Assembly: GCA_046330225.1 (NCBI GenBank)
Contig: JAXLTD010000002.1
Location: 186,001 to 250,000, forward strand
Length of the DNA: 64,000 nucleotides
Source: CANJIV01 sp046330225
GTDB taxonomy: Bacteria > Actinomycetota > Thermoleophilia > Solirubrobacterales > Solirubrobacteraceae
Reading direction: 5' to 3'
Below are positions 17,350-24,940 of the stretch, one piece after another (within the stretch, counting starts at the first letter, position 1; the number at the start of each line of letters is the position of its first letter). The notes beneath the pieces are model-generated. The model searched no databases. It saw only the letters and a program-made list of their open reading frames with translations, and had not been told where the DNA came from. The translations under genes were made by a program, and so were the position numbers.

Positions 17350-18138
17350 GTGCCTGACTACGCCACCATCCGCTACGACGTCGCCGCATCCGGCGTCGCC
17401 ACGATCGCCCTCGACCAGCCCGAGACGCGCAACGCGCTCTCGAACGACCTCCTCGATGACCTCCTGGCCGCGCTCGCCGCTGCGGAGGCCGACGACGCGG
17501 TGCGCTGCGTCGTGCTCACGTCGACGCACGAGAAGGTGTTCTCCTCCGGAGGGAACCTGGCCGGCTTCGCCGCCGAGGTTCCGCTCGTCCACAAGCACTG
17601 GGGAACGGAGCGGTTCCCGGCGGTCTTCCAGGCGCTGGGGGGCCTGGGCAAGCCGTCCATCTGCGCGGCCAACGGCCACGTGCTCGCCGGCGCGCTCGGG
17701 ATCGCGCTGGCCTGCGACCTCATCGTGGCCCGGGAAGGCGTGCGCTTCGGGACACCCGAGATCAACGTCGGCGTCTTCCCTTTCATGATCATGGCGCTCA
17801 TCTACCGCAACGTCGGCCGCAAGAAGACCAACGAGCTCCTGCTCCTCGGGGAGCAGATCAGCGCCGAGGAGGCCGAGCGGATCGGGATCGTCAACCGGGT
17901 CGTGTCCGGCGACGAGTTCGAGGCCGCAGTGGCCGCCTGGGCCGAGAAGCTCGCCTCGAAGTCGCCGGTGCTCATGCGCCTGGGCAAGGACGCGATGCAC
18001 CGCCAGCAGGACATGGCATTCGAGGACGCCCTCGAGTTCCTGCACGCGCAGCTCACGATCGCCTTCTCGACCGAAGACATCCAGGAGGGCGTGAAGGCGT
18101 TCTTCGAGAAGCGCGACCCGGTCTGGACCGGGCGATGA
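17350..18138 (+). CDS. Enoyl-CoA hydratase/isomerase
   Basis: A 262-residue crotonase-family enzyme. The oxyanion-hole regions are visible: FSSGGNLAGF for the first, ANGHVLAGALGIALACDLIV for the second. It then has GTPEINVGVFP, in which the Glu after TP corresponds to a catalytic position in hydratases. It would add water across 2-enoyl-CoA double bonds, or isomerise them. The GTG start at 17350 is used. The ureohydrolase gene begins inside its stop region (ATGA overlap), so the two are co-translated, an unusual pairing of fatty-acid and amidine chemistry. Confidence 0.92.
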   Translation: MPDYATIRYDVAASGVATIALDQPETRNALSNDLLDDLLAALAAAEADDAVRCVVLTSTHEKVFSSGGNLAGFAAEVPLVHKHWGTERFPAVFQALGGLGKPSICAANGHVLAGALGIALACDLIVAREGVRFGTPEINVGVFPFMIMALIYRNVGRKKTNELLLLGEQISAEEAERIGIVNRVVSGDEFEAAVAAWAEKLASKSPVLMRLGKDAMHRQQDMAFEDALEFLHAQLTIAFSTEDIQEGVKAFFEKRDPVWTGR

Positions 18139-18950
18139 CGATCGTCCACGTCCCGACGTACGCCGTCCGCGGCCGGACCGCCGACACGAGCGCCGGGCCG
18201 TCGCGGGGCGCCGAGGCGCTCGCGGAGGCGCTCGGCGACCGGCTGGGGGACGCGCCCGTGCGCCTGGGCAGCTTCGGCGAGCCGCGCGCGGCCCGCTACG
18301 ACGAGGACCTGCGCGACGCACGCCCGCTGCTGCACGACGTCCGCGACCTCGTGCTGCATCGGCTTGCCGATGCACAGCCGTTCGTGCTGGCCGCGGGCGA
18401 CTGCTCGATCGCCGTCGGCACGCTGCCGGCGGTCGCGCAGGCCCGGGGCAACGCGAAGATCCTGTGGCTCGACGCCCACGGCGACTACAACACGCCGGCC
18501 ACCTCGGGCAGCGGCTACCTCGGGGGCATGTGCCTGGCCGGCGCCTGCGGCGCCTGGTCGACGGGGTTCGACGGCACGACCGATCCCGCGAACGTCGTGC
18601 TCGCCGGCGTTCGCGACCTCGATTCCGGCGAGCGTGACCTGCTCGCGGCGAGCGGGGCGACCGTGCTCGGGCCGGACGAGATCGATGGGGTCGTGCCGGC
18701 GCTCGGCGAGGATCCGGTGTTCATCCACCTCGACATCGACGTGCTCGATCCGCAGGTCATGCCAGCGACCCCGGTGCCCGCGCCCGGCGGGCTGAGCGTC
18801 GCGGCGCTGGCCGGCCTGCTCGCGGCGGTGAAGGCCGGACGCTGGATCCTCGGCATCGAGATCACCGCCTTCGATCTCCCGGAGGACGACGGCGAGGCCG
18901 GGCGGCTCACTGCCCTGCTGGCCGACACGGTCGCGCCGCTCTTGCGCTGA
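18135..18950 (+). CDS. Ureohydrolase (arginase/agmatinase/formiminoglutamase family)
   Basis: A 271-residue manganese-dependent ureohydrolase fold. The metal-binding motifs are DAHGDYN (Asp, His, Asp present) and HLDIDVLDP (both Asp present). The first motif, normally GGDHS, reads AGDCS: the usual His ligand is Cys. That variant occurs in some family members and may change metal or substrate. The family hydrolyses arginine, agmatine, guanidinobutyrate or formiminoglutamate, and the substrate cannot be told from the sequence. The start overlaps the stop of the enoyl-CoA hydratase gene (ATGA), so they are one transcription unit. No His- or Arg-degradation genes lie close by. Confidence 0.88.
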   Translation: MTIVHVPTYAVRGRTADTSAGPSRGAEALAEALGDRLGDAPVRLGSFGEPRAARYDEDLRDARPLLHDVRDLVLHRLADAQPFVLAAGDCSIAVGTLPAVAQARGNAKILWLDAHGDYNTPATSGSGYLGGMCLAGACGAWSTGFDGTTDPANVVLAGVRDLDSGERDLLAASGATVLGPDEIDGVVPALGEDPVFIHLDIDVLDPQVMPATPVPAPGGLSVAALAGLLAAVKAGRWILGIEITAFDLPEDDGEAGRLTALLADTVAPLLR

Positions 18951-19047
18951 GACAGGCACGACCGCCGCACCGCGGCAGGGCCGCCGTCTACTCTGGCCGC
19001 CGGCGTCCGGCCTCGGCCGCTTTCCCCCGATCGCGAGGACCGCTGCG

Positions 19048-20175
19048 ATGCTCCGCCTGCTGCTGCTGACGACAACTGCCGCCCTCGCCCTCGCGTCCCC
19101 CGCCGCGGCGTCGACGGCGACAGAGCGCGCGGACGCCGCGCTCGACCGCGCGCTCGACCGCCTCGTCGCGCTGGGGCCTCCCGGCGCCGAGGCGACCGTC
19201 CAGCGCGGCGGCGAGACGACGTTCCATACGGCCGGCGTCGCCGACGTGATCACGCGGCGGAAGATCCAGGCGCACGACCGCATGCGGATCGCCAGCACCG
19301 CTAAGGCCTACAGCGGCGCGGTCGCCCTTTCCCTCGTCGCCGCCGGGCGCCTGCGACTCGCCGACACGATCGCCCGGCGCCTGCCCCGGCTGCCTCGCCA
19401 GTGGGGGCCGGTCACCCTCGCCCAGCTCCTGGGTCACACCAGCGGCGTGCCGGATTTCTCGCAGGCGCCTGCCTTCTTGGACTACGTGCGCGCCAACCTG
19501 CGCCGCACCTTCGACTCGGGCCGCCTGTGGACGTTCGTGCGCACCGCGCCGCTCGAGTTCACGCCCGGGAGTCGCTATCGCTACTCGAACACCGACAACA
19601 TCATCGTTGCGCTCATGGCCGAGGCAGCCACCGGTCGCAGCTACGAGCGGCTGCTGCGCGAGCGGGTGACCGGCCCGCTCGGGCTGCGCGGAACCTCGCT
19701 GCCCTCCAGCTACCGCATGCCCCGGCCGTTCATCCACGGCTACGCCCTCCAGCCGCCGCGCGCGGACGATGTCACCGAAGGGATCTCGCAGTCGTATTCG
19801 TGGGCGTCGGGCGGCATCGTGTCGACGCCGGCCGACATGAACGCGTTCGCGCGCGGCTACGTCGGCGCCCGGCTGTTCCCCCGCGCCGTCCAGCGGCAGC
19901 AGTTCCGATTTCGCGCAGGAACGTCCGAGCCGCCGGGCCCCGGCGCCAACAGCGCGGGCCTCGCCGTGTTCCGCTACCGCACCCGCTGCGGCACCGTGTA
20001 CGGCCACACCGGCAACACACCGGGGTACACGCAGTTCTTCGCGGCGACGGTGGACGGCCGGCGTTCGATCCAGGTCGCGATGAACACCCAGGCCACCCAG
20101 AAGACCGCCGTGCGGATCTGGCGGGTGCTGCGGGCCGCCGAGGAGGACGCGGTCTGCGCCGCGCTGGCCCGCTGA
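19048..20175 (+). CDS. Secreted serine hydrolase, beta-lactamase/D-Ala-D-Ala carboxypeptidase fold
   Basis: A 375-residue exported class-C-type serine hydrolase. A signal peptide (LLLLTTTAALALASPAAA) precedes the catalytic domain. The nucleophile motif SxxK is in ASTAKAYSG, the YxN motif is YSNTDN, and the third box is HTG in YGHTGNTPGY. This set fits the beta-lactamase family Pfam group that includes carboxypeptidases, esterases and amidases. Wall or ester hydrolysis outside the cell is expected; a beta-lactam resistance role is not implied. It sits alone between the ureohydrolase gene and a convergent small coiled-coil gene. Confidence 0.92.
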   Translation: MLRLLLLTTTAALALASPAAASTATERADAALDRALDRLVALGPPGAEATVQRGGETTFHTAGVADVITRRKIQAHDRMRIASTAKAYSGAVALSLVAAGRLRLADTIARRLPRLPRQWGPVTLAQLLGHTSGVPDFSQAPAFLDYVRANLRRTFDSGRLWTFVRTAPLEFTPGSRYRYSNTDNIIVALMAEAATGRSYERLLRERVTGPLGLRGTSLPSSYRMPRPFIHGYALQPPRADDVTEGISQSYSWASGGIVSTPADMNAFARGYVGARLFPRAVQRQQFRFRAGTSEPPGPGANSAGLAVFRYRTRCGTVYGHTGNTPGYTQFFAATVDGRRSIQVAMNTQATQKTAVRIWRVLRAAEEDAVCAALAR

Positions 20176-20211
20176 GCCACGCGTGAGCCGGGCGGCGCGG
20201 CGCGGCCAGCG

Positions 20212-20499
20212 TCAGGCGGCGTCGCCGCCGCCCTCAGGCCGTCCGTGGCCCCAGTGCTCGCGGCGGTACTCGTCGTCCTCGGCGCGGCGGGTCGCCGCCG
20301 CCTTGTCCTCGAGGTCGTGCAGGCGCGCCTCGAGGTCCCGCTCGGAGGCCTCGGCGTCGGCGGCGGCGCGGCGCGCGGCGAGCTGGTCCTCGACGATCTC
20401 GCCTTCGAGCTCGATGCGGCGCTGGCGCCGGCGCTCGTCGTGCAGGCGGGCGATCTCCTCGTCGGCCTGCTCCTCGGCCGGGGTGCGGTCCTCGGGCAT
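20212..20499 (-). CDS. Small charged coiled-coil protein, unknown
   Basis: A 95-residue, strongly charged, Glu/Arg/Ala-rich protein. A single long helix with heptad-like spacing runs from about residue 8 to 80 (EEIARLHDERRRQRRIELEGE and onward), so it is probably a coiled coil. No signal or membrane segment is seen. An upstream in-frame start at 20535 would add an MTAAARARHAGA stretch; the ATG at 20499 is preferred because the protein then starts just before the helix. It is transcribed after the NTF2-like gene on the same strand, 64 bases away. No function can be assigned. Confidence 0.55.
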   Translation of the reverse strand: MPEDRTPAEEQADEEIARLHDERRRQRRIELEGEIVEDQLAARRAAADAEASERDLEARLHDLEDKAAATRRAEDDEYRREHWGHGRPEGGGDAA

Positions 20500-20563
20500 G
20501 GCGCCAGCGTGACGCGCGCGAGCGGCGGCTGTCAACCCGGCGCCCCGGACTCCGTGGCTCGCC

Positions 20564-20974
20564 TCAGGCCGCGGCGCCGGCTGCGGCGCCCGTGGCGGCG
20601 GCGATGTGCTTGGCCGTGTCGATGTAGTGGCGCAGGCGGGTGACCTTTCCGGCCGGGTCGAACCAGAACACGACGATCTCCTCGTCCCGGTAGCGCTCGG
20701 TCTCGATCACGACCTCGGCGGCGACGCGGTCGCCGCCGTCCATCAGGGAGATGACCTCCAGGTCCCGGACGCCGACGCCGCCGACGACGGTGATGAACTC
20801 GACCATGCCGGCGTGGCCGTGACGCTCGGCCATCCAGGGCACGCCGGCGGCCTGGGCGCGGTTGTCCTCCCAGCCGTCCACGACGACGTCGTCCGACAGG
20901 TGCTCGAGGATCGCGGGCACGTCGCCGCGCCCGAACGCGGCGTAGATCTCCTGGACGGTGTCGACGTTGCTCAT
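20564..20974 (-). CDS. NTF2-like (SnoaL/ketosteroid-isomerase fold) protein
   Basis: A 136-residue protein with an N-terminal helix VDTVQEIYAAFGRGDVPAIL, then beta strands (VVVDGWEDN, VEFITVVGGVGVRD, VAAEVVIETERYRD, EEIVVFWFDPAGKVTRLRHYID). This is the usual layout of the SnoaL-like/NTF2 fold. The Ala-rich tail is disordered. The start at 20974 is preceded by aaagggg, a strong ribosome-binding site. It is divergent from the BKACE operon across 140 bases containing a perfect palindrome, so they are likely co-regulated. It may process or bind an intermediate of that pathway. The active-site residues cannot be identified. Confidence 0.8.
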   Translation of the reverse strand: MSNVDTVQEIYAAFGRGDVPAILEHLSDDVVVDGWEDNRAQAAGVPWMAERHGHAGMVEFITVVGGVGVRDLEVISLMDGGDRVAAEVVIETERYRDEEIVVFWFDPAGKVTRLRHYIDTAKHIAAATGAAAGAAA

Positions 20975-21074
20975 GTGCGCAGCCCCTTTCGTTTGCGGAA
21001 GTGGCTGGGTCTTCGCACGGGGATGCACCCTGGATCACCGGCCCGCTTGACGCGCGGAGCCCGGATCCGTCACT

Positions 21075-21095
21075 GTGGGAAGTAGCACTTCCCAC
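21075..21095. promoter_or_regulatory. 21-bp perfect palindrome in the BKACE/NTF2 divergent promoter
   Basis: GTGGGAAGT and ACTTCCCAC are exact 9-bp arms around AGC. It lies 20 bases before the GTG start at 21115 and 101 bases from the divergent start at 20974, so it can control both directions. The half-site GTGGGAAGT matches GTAGGAAGT near the acyl-CoA dehydrogenase promoter at 13833. A plausible binder is the MerR-type regulator at 23240, encoded in the same operon; this is inference. Confidence 0.7.
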
Positions 21096-21114
21096 TTCTT
21101 ACTCGGAGCAGAGC

Positions 21115-22011
21115 GTGAGCGTCGAAGACCCCGTGATCATCACCTGCGCCATCAGCGGCGCGATCGCCAACCGCGAGCAGTGCCCGGCGATCCCCTACAC
21201 GCCGGCGGAGTATGCCGCGGAGGCACGGCGGATCGTCGACGCAGGCGGCGCGATGATCCACATCCACGCCCGCACGCCGGAGGGGGTGCCGTCGTACGAG
21301 ATCGAGGACTTCCGCGCGATCACCGAGGCGATCCGGTCCGAGGTCGACGACGTGATCATCAACTACTCGACCGGCGCCATCGGCGTGCCGATCGAGACCC
21401 GCGTCGCCTACCTGCGCGAGCTGCGCCCGGACGTGGCGGCCCTGAACATGGGCTCCATGAACTACGCGAAGTACTCGCCGCGGCGTCACGACTTCGTTTT
21501 CGCAACGGTCTTCGAGAACAGCTTCGACACGATTCGGGCGCTGCTCGAGCCGATGCGCGAGCTCGGGATCCGGCCCGAGCACGAGTGCTTCGACGCGGGC
21601 CACATCGCCAACCTCGACCCGCTCCTGGACATGGGCCTGCTCGCGGAGCCCCTCCAGATCTCCTGCGTCATGGGCGTCACCGGCGGGATCCGGCCGAACG
21701 CCCGCAACCTCGCGCACATGTCCGAGCAGATTCCGGGGGGCCCCGACGGGCCGAACAACTGGGGCGTCATCGGCATCTCCCGCGATCAGTGGCGCCTCGT
21801 CGCCGCGGCCCTGACCCTTGGCGGGAACATCCGCGTGGGGCTCGAGGACAACTTCTATCTCCCGAACGGGGACATGGCCCGGTCCAACGGCGACCTCGTC
21901 GCGAAGGCCGCGCAGCTGGCGCAGGACACCGGCCGCCGCGTGGCCACCGTGGCCGAGGCGCGGGAGCGGCTCGGGACGCCCAGGCACGCCAGCGCCGAGG
22001 CGGGCGCATGA
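21115..22011 (+). CDS. Beta-keto acid cleavage enzyme (BKACE, DUF849; Kce-like)
   Basis: A 298-residue zinc-dependent enzyme with the DUF849/BKACE TIM-barrel pattern. It condenses a beta-keto acid with acetyl-CoA to give a CoA ester and acetoacetate (Kce cleaves 3-keto-5-aminohexanoate in lysine fermentation). The zinc ligands are visible as HIHAR (two His, residue about 46) and a Glu in the C-terminal RVGLEDN. The GTG start has GGAG 6 bases upstream. The adjacent CoA-transferase overlaps its end (ATGA). The substrate is unknown: BKACE members act on many different beta-keto acids. The MerR regulator downstream suggests an inducible catabolic operon. Confidence 0.9.
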   Translation: MSVEDPVIITCAISGAIANREQCPAIPYTPAEYAAEARRIVDAGGAMIHIHARTPEGVPSYEIEDFRAITEAIRSEVDDVIINYSTGAIGVPIETRVAYLRELRPDVAALNMGSMNYAKYSPRRHDFVFATVFENSFDTIRALLEPMRELGIRPEHECFDAGHIANLDPLLDMGLLAEPLQISCVMGVTGGIRPNARNLAHMSEQIPGGPDGPNNWGVIGISRDQWRLVAAALTLGGNIRVGLEDNFYLPNGDMARSNGDLVAKAAQLAQDTGRRVATVAEARERLGTPRHASAEAGA

Positions 22012-23243
22012 GCGGCCTGCCGCTCGAGGGGATTCGCGTCCTCGATCTCAGCCGGCTGCTGCCGGGCCCGTTCTGCTCCCTGATGCTGGCCGACTTCGGC
22101 GCCGACGTGATCAAGGTCGAGGACACCGGGATGGGCGACTACGCCCGCTGGTCGCCGCCGTACTACGAGGGCGTGCAGGACAGCGCGAAGTCGGCGCTGT
22201 TCCTGTCGCTGAACCGCAACAAGCGCTCCCTGCGGATCGACCTCAAGTCCGACGGCGGGCGCGACGCGTTCCTGCGGCTGGCCCGGACCGCCGACGTCGT
22301 GCTGGAGTCGTTCCGCCCCGGCGTGCTCGACCGGCTCGGAGTCGGCTACGACCGGCTGCGCGCGGAGAACCCGGGCCTCGTCTACTGCGCGATCAGCGGG
22401 TACGGGCAGGACGGCCCGAACCGCGACCGCTCCGGGCACGACATGAACTACCTCGGCCTGGTCGGCCTGCTCGGACTGACGGGCGAGCGGGGCGGGCCGC
22501 CGGTCCAGGCCGCCGGGCAGATCGCCGACATCGGGGGCGGGGCGCTCATGGCCGCCTTCGGAATCCTGGCCGCGCTGCGCGAGCGCGACCGCAGCGGGGA
22601 GGGGCAGTCCGTCGACGTGTCGATGGCCGACGGCTCGCTGTCGTGGCTGGCGATGGTGGCGGGCTCCTACTTCTGCGACGGCGCCGTGCCGCGGCGGGGC
22701 GATCCGCTCCTCGCCGGCGCCGTCATCTGCTACCGCCCGTACGCGTGCGCCGACGGCTGGGTCACGCTCGGCGCGCTGGAGCCGAAGTTCTGGGCGGCCT
22801 GGTGCCGCGGCGTCGATCGCGAGGACCTCCTCGAGCACCAGTTCGACCGTCCCGGCACCGAGGCGCACGCGGCCGTCGAGGCGATCTTCGCGGGGCGCAC
22901 GCGCGAGGAGTGGCGCGCGTTCGCATCGGCGCACGACTGCTGCCTGGAGCCCGTGCTCGAGCTCGACGAGGCGCTGAACTCCGAGCTCGTGCGGGCGCGC
23001 GAGATGGTCGTGGAGATTCCGCAGCCCGGTGCCGGCCGCCCGGTGCGGCAGCTCGGGGTGCCGGTGAAGCTGTCCCGCACGCCGGGTGCGGTGCGGGCCC
23101 CGGGCCCGGGCCTGGGGGAGCACACCGGCGAGGTGCTGGCTGAGGCCGGCCTCACGCCCGACGAGATCGCGGCGCTGACGGACACCGGCGCCGTGGCCGG
23201 CCCGCCGGACGGCGGTGCCCGGGGATCCTTCCTCTCCGGATGA
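22008..23243 (+). CDS. Family III CoA-transferase (CaiB/BaiF)
   Basis: A 411-residue CoA-transferase/racemase. The N-terminal motif GIRVLDLSRLLPGPFCS with ADFGADVIKVED is diagnostic of the CaiB/formyl-CoA transferase/alpha-methylacyl-CoA racemase family. The Asp of these enzymes that forms the acyl-aspartyl intermediate corresponds to the GHDMNYLGLVG region (Asp near residue 145). A racemase reading is possible because GHDMNYLG resembles that of alpha-methylacyl-CoA racemases. Its start overlaps the BKACE stop and its own stop overlaps the MerR gene start, giving a three-gene operon. It probably activates or epimerises the acid handled by BKACE. Confidence 0.9.
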   Translation: MSGLPLEGIRVLDLSRLLPGPFCSLMLADFGADVIKVEDTGMGDYARWSPPYYEGVQDSAKSALFLSLNRNKRSLRIDLKSDGGRDAFLRLARTADVVLESFRPGVLDRLGVGYDRLRAENPGLVYCAISGYGQDGPNRDRSGHDMNYLGLVGLLGLTGERGGPPVQAAGQIADIGGGALMAAFGILAALRERDRSGEGQSVDVSMADGSLSWLAMVAGSYFCDGAVPRRGDPLLAGAVICYRPYACADGWVTLGALEPKFWAAWCRGVDREDLLEHQFDRPGTEAHAAVEAIFAGRTREEWRAFASAHDCCLEPVLELDEALNSELVRAREMVVEIPQPGAGRPVRQLGVPVKLSRTPGAVRAPGPGLGEHTGEVLAEAGLTPDEIAALTDTGAVAGPPDGGARGSFLSG

Positions 23244-23932
23244 ACCACGACGGGCTCCTCAAGATGTCCGAGCTGGCGCAGGAGTCGGGCGTCAGCGCGG
23301 GCACGATCAAGCACTACCTCCGGGAAGGGCTCCTCCCCGAGCCGGTGCGCACCTCCCGCAACATGGCCTACTACCCGCCGGAGTTCGTCGAGCGCATCCG
23401 CCTGATCAAGCGCCTGCAGGAAGAGCGCTTCATGCCGCTGCGCCTGATCAAGCGGATGCTCGCGGAGGACCCTGATCGCGCCGCGGCGCTCGTCGAGCTC
23501 GAGGATCGCATTCTCGAACGCGCGATCGGCGCCCGCGAGGGCGGCCGCGTCTCGCGCGCGGCGGTCCGCACGGAGTACGAGATTCCCGGCAACGTCCTGG
23601 ACCGGCTGGAGGAGCTGGGGATCCTCAGCCCGACCGCCCGCGGCTACGACCCCGACGACGTGAAGATCATCGAGGCGATCGGCCGGTTCCGCGCCGGGGG
23701 GTACGAGGAGTCGATCGGGTTCACGGTCTACGACACGCTGCGCTACCGCGACGCGCTCCAGCCCCTGGTCGAGGAAGAGGTCGGCACGCTGCTGGCCAGG
23801 CTCGCCGGCGAGGTCGAGGTCGACCGTGCCGCCGAGATCATCGCGGCGGGCGCCGAGCCCCTCCGGGAGCTGATCGGCGCCCTGCACTCCAAGCTCCTGC
23901 TCGCCGAGCTGCGCCGCCAGCGCCGGGCGTAG
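23240..23932 (+). CDS. MerR-family transcriptional regulator
   Basis: A 230-residue regulator. The N-terminal 70 residues are a winged helix-turn-helix of the MerR type: MSELAQESGVSAGTIKHYLR, then GLLPEPVRTSRNMAYY and the second helix of the effector linker (LIKRLQEERFMPLRLIKRML). A second HTH-like region may follow near residue 115-140 (VLDRLEELGILSPT). The Cys ligands of the metal-sensing MerR proteins are absent, so a small organic ligand is more likely. Co-transcription with BKACE and CoA-transferase (ATGA overlap) makes these its probable targets through the palindrome at 21075. Confidence 0.88.
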   Translation: MNHDGLLKMSELAQESGVSAGTIKHYLREGLLPEPVRTSRNMAYYPPEFVERIRLIKRLQEERFMPLRLIKRMLAEDPDRAAALVELEDRILERAIGAREGGRVSRAAVRTEYEIPGNVLDRLEELGILSPTARGYDPDDVKIIEAIGRFRAGGYEESIGFTVYDTLRYRDALQPLVEEEVGTLLARLAGEVEVDRAAEIIAAGAEPLRELIGALHSKLLLAELRRQRRA

Positions 23933-23966
23933 GCGCCGCCGCCCCGTTCTGGGCGCGAGACGGCGG

Positions 23967-24013
23967 TTCCAGTCGACGAAAGGTGCGCATGGCGCCGCTT
24001 TCGTCGACCGGAA
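23967..24013. terminator. Long bidirectional terminator between convergent genes
   Basis: GTCGACGAAAG (23972-23982) pairs exactly with CTTTCGTCGAC (23998-24008) around a 15-base loop. After one mismatch, TTCC and GGAA (23967-23970 and 24010-24013) extend the stem. It lies 34 bases past the MerR gene stop and just after the DUF2804 stop on the other strand, so it can serve both. Confidence 0.8.
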
Positions 24014-24016
24014 TCC

Positions 24017-24865
24017 TCACCAGCGCACGTCGTGGCGTTCCATCACGCCGTAGCCCTCGGCGACCCGAATGCCCTCCGGGAGCTCGCCCGTGAAGGTTCC
24101 GAACGGCTGGGCGTAGTCGCTGACCACGACGAGGCGGTTGTCGCGCCGGGCCCGCATCGACTCCTGCGCGAAGGCGAGGCGCTCGCCGCCGCCGAATGTG
24201 ACCGACGAGAGGTCGGCGGCGAAGTCCGCCGGGCCGACCTCGTGCGGCACGCCGTCGACCCAGACGGTGCGCTCGCTCCCGGCGGGGGCGTCGTGCAGGC
24301 CCGCGACGAGGTTCCAGGCCAGGCTGCTGCCGTCGGCGCCGATGCCAACCCCGGCCGACCACTGCCAGACGGTGTGGCGCGCGTGGTAGCCGGCGCTGTC
24401 GTCCACGATGCCCGGCTGGTCGATGAGGTGCAGGGTCCCGCCGAGATCGACCGTGCCCCGCAGGCGAACCGGCGCCTGCTTGCGCGTCCAGGCGTACTGG
24501 GACCCGTGCGCGCTGACGACCTCGATCGCCGGGCCCTCGTCGAACGCGAGCTCGATCTCGACGCCCCGGTCGCGCACGCTCACCTTCCCGGGGGCCAGCC
24601 GCACCGGGCCGGACCGCATCAGGGTCCGTTCGTGGAGCTCCTCGGCCTCGCGGTCCCAGACCGCCCAGAAGGCCTGGCGGGCAGGGCCGATCTGCACGCT
24701 GGCTACGCAGACCATCAGCTCCGGCCCGTACGCGCCCACGTACCGCCAGCGTTTCAGCATCCGCCCGCCCCGCAGGAGCGGCATGCGCCCCGGGGGCAGC
24801 GGGAGGCCGCCGGGACGGCCGGCGGTCGGGCCGCGGTAGGGGAGGTCGGGGGTCGTGGCGGGCAT
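24017..24865 (-). CDS. DUF2804-like protein
   Basis: A 282-residue protein with the DUF2804 pattern: an N-terminal LPLPPGRMPLLRGGRMLKRW, then RYVGAYGPELMVC and the strand FWAVWDREAEELHERT. The fold is mostly beta, in the lipocalin-like range. No signal peptide or membrane segment is seen. Members occur next to acyl-CoA and lipid genes, and some are thought to bind lipids, but no enzymatic role is established. The start at 24865 is 75 bases from the divergent nitrilase gene, with a TGACCGGTCA palindrome between them. Confidence 0.75.
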   Translation of the reverse strand: MPATTPDLPYRGPTAGRPGGLPLPPGRMPLLRGGRMLKRWRYVGAYGPELMVCVASVQIGPARQAFWAVWDREAEELHERTLMRSGPVRLAPGKVSVRDRGVEIELAFDEGPAIEVVSAHGSQYAWTRKQAPVRLRGTVDLGGTLHLIDQPGIVDDSAGYHARHTVWQWSAGVGIGADGSSLAWNLVAGLHDAPAGSERTVWVDGVPHEVGPADFAADLSSVTFGGGERLAFAQESMRARRDNRLVVVSDYAQPFGTFTGELPEGIRVAEGYGVMERHDVRW

Positions 24866-24900
24866 TCTCCGGGCTATCCTTGGCGCGTGGGGGATCTGAC

Positions 24901-24910
24901 TGACCGGTCA
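24901..24910. promoter_or_regulatory. TGACCGGTCA palindrome in the DUF2804/nitrilase spacer
   Basis: A perfect 10-bp palindrome TGACCGGTCA lies between the two divergent starts, 30 bases before the nitrilase start. A TetR gene follows the nitrilase gene in the same operon, and TetR proteins commonly bind TGACC-type arms in the control region of their own operon. The link is inference. Confidence 0.55.
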
Positions 24911-24940
24911 ATCCACTTCGAGCGGGGGAGACGTCACGCC

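Noticed and set aside
19048..20175. Beta-lactamase resistance gene
   Set aside because: The motifs fit the broad serine-hydrolase family, with many carboxypeptidases and esterases; resistance is not supported by sequence or context.
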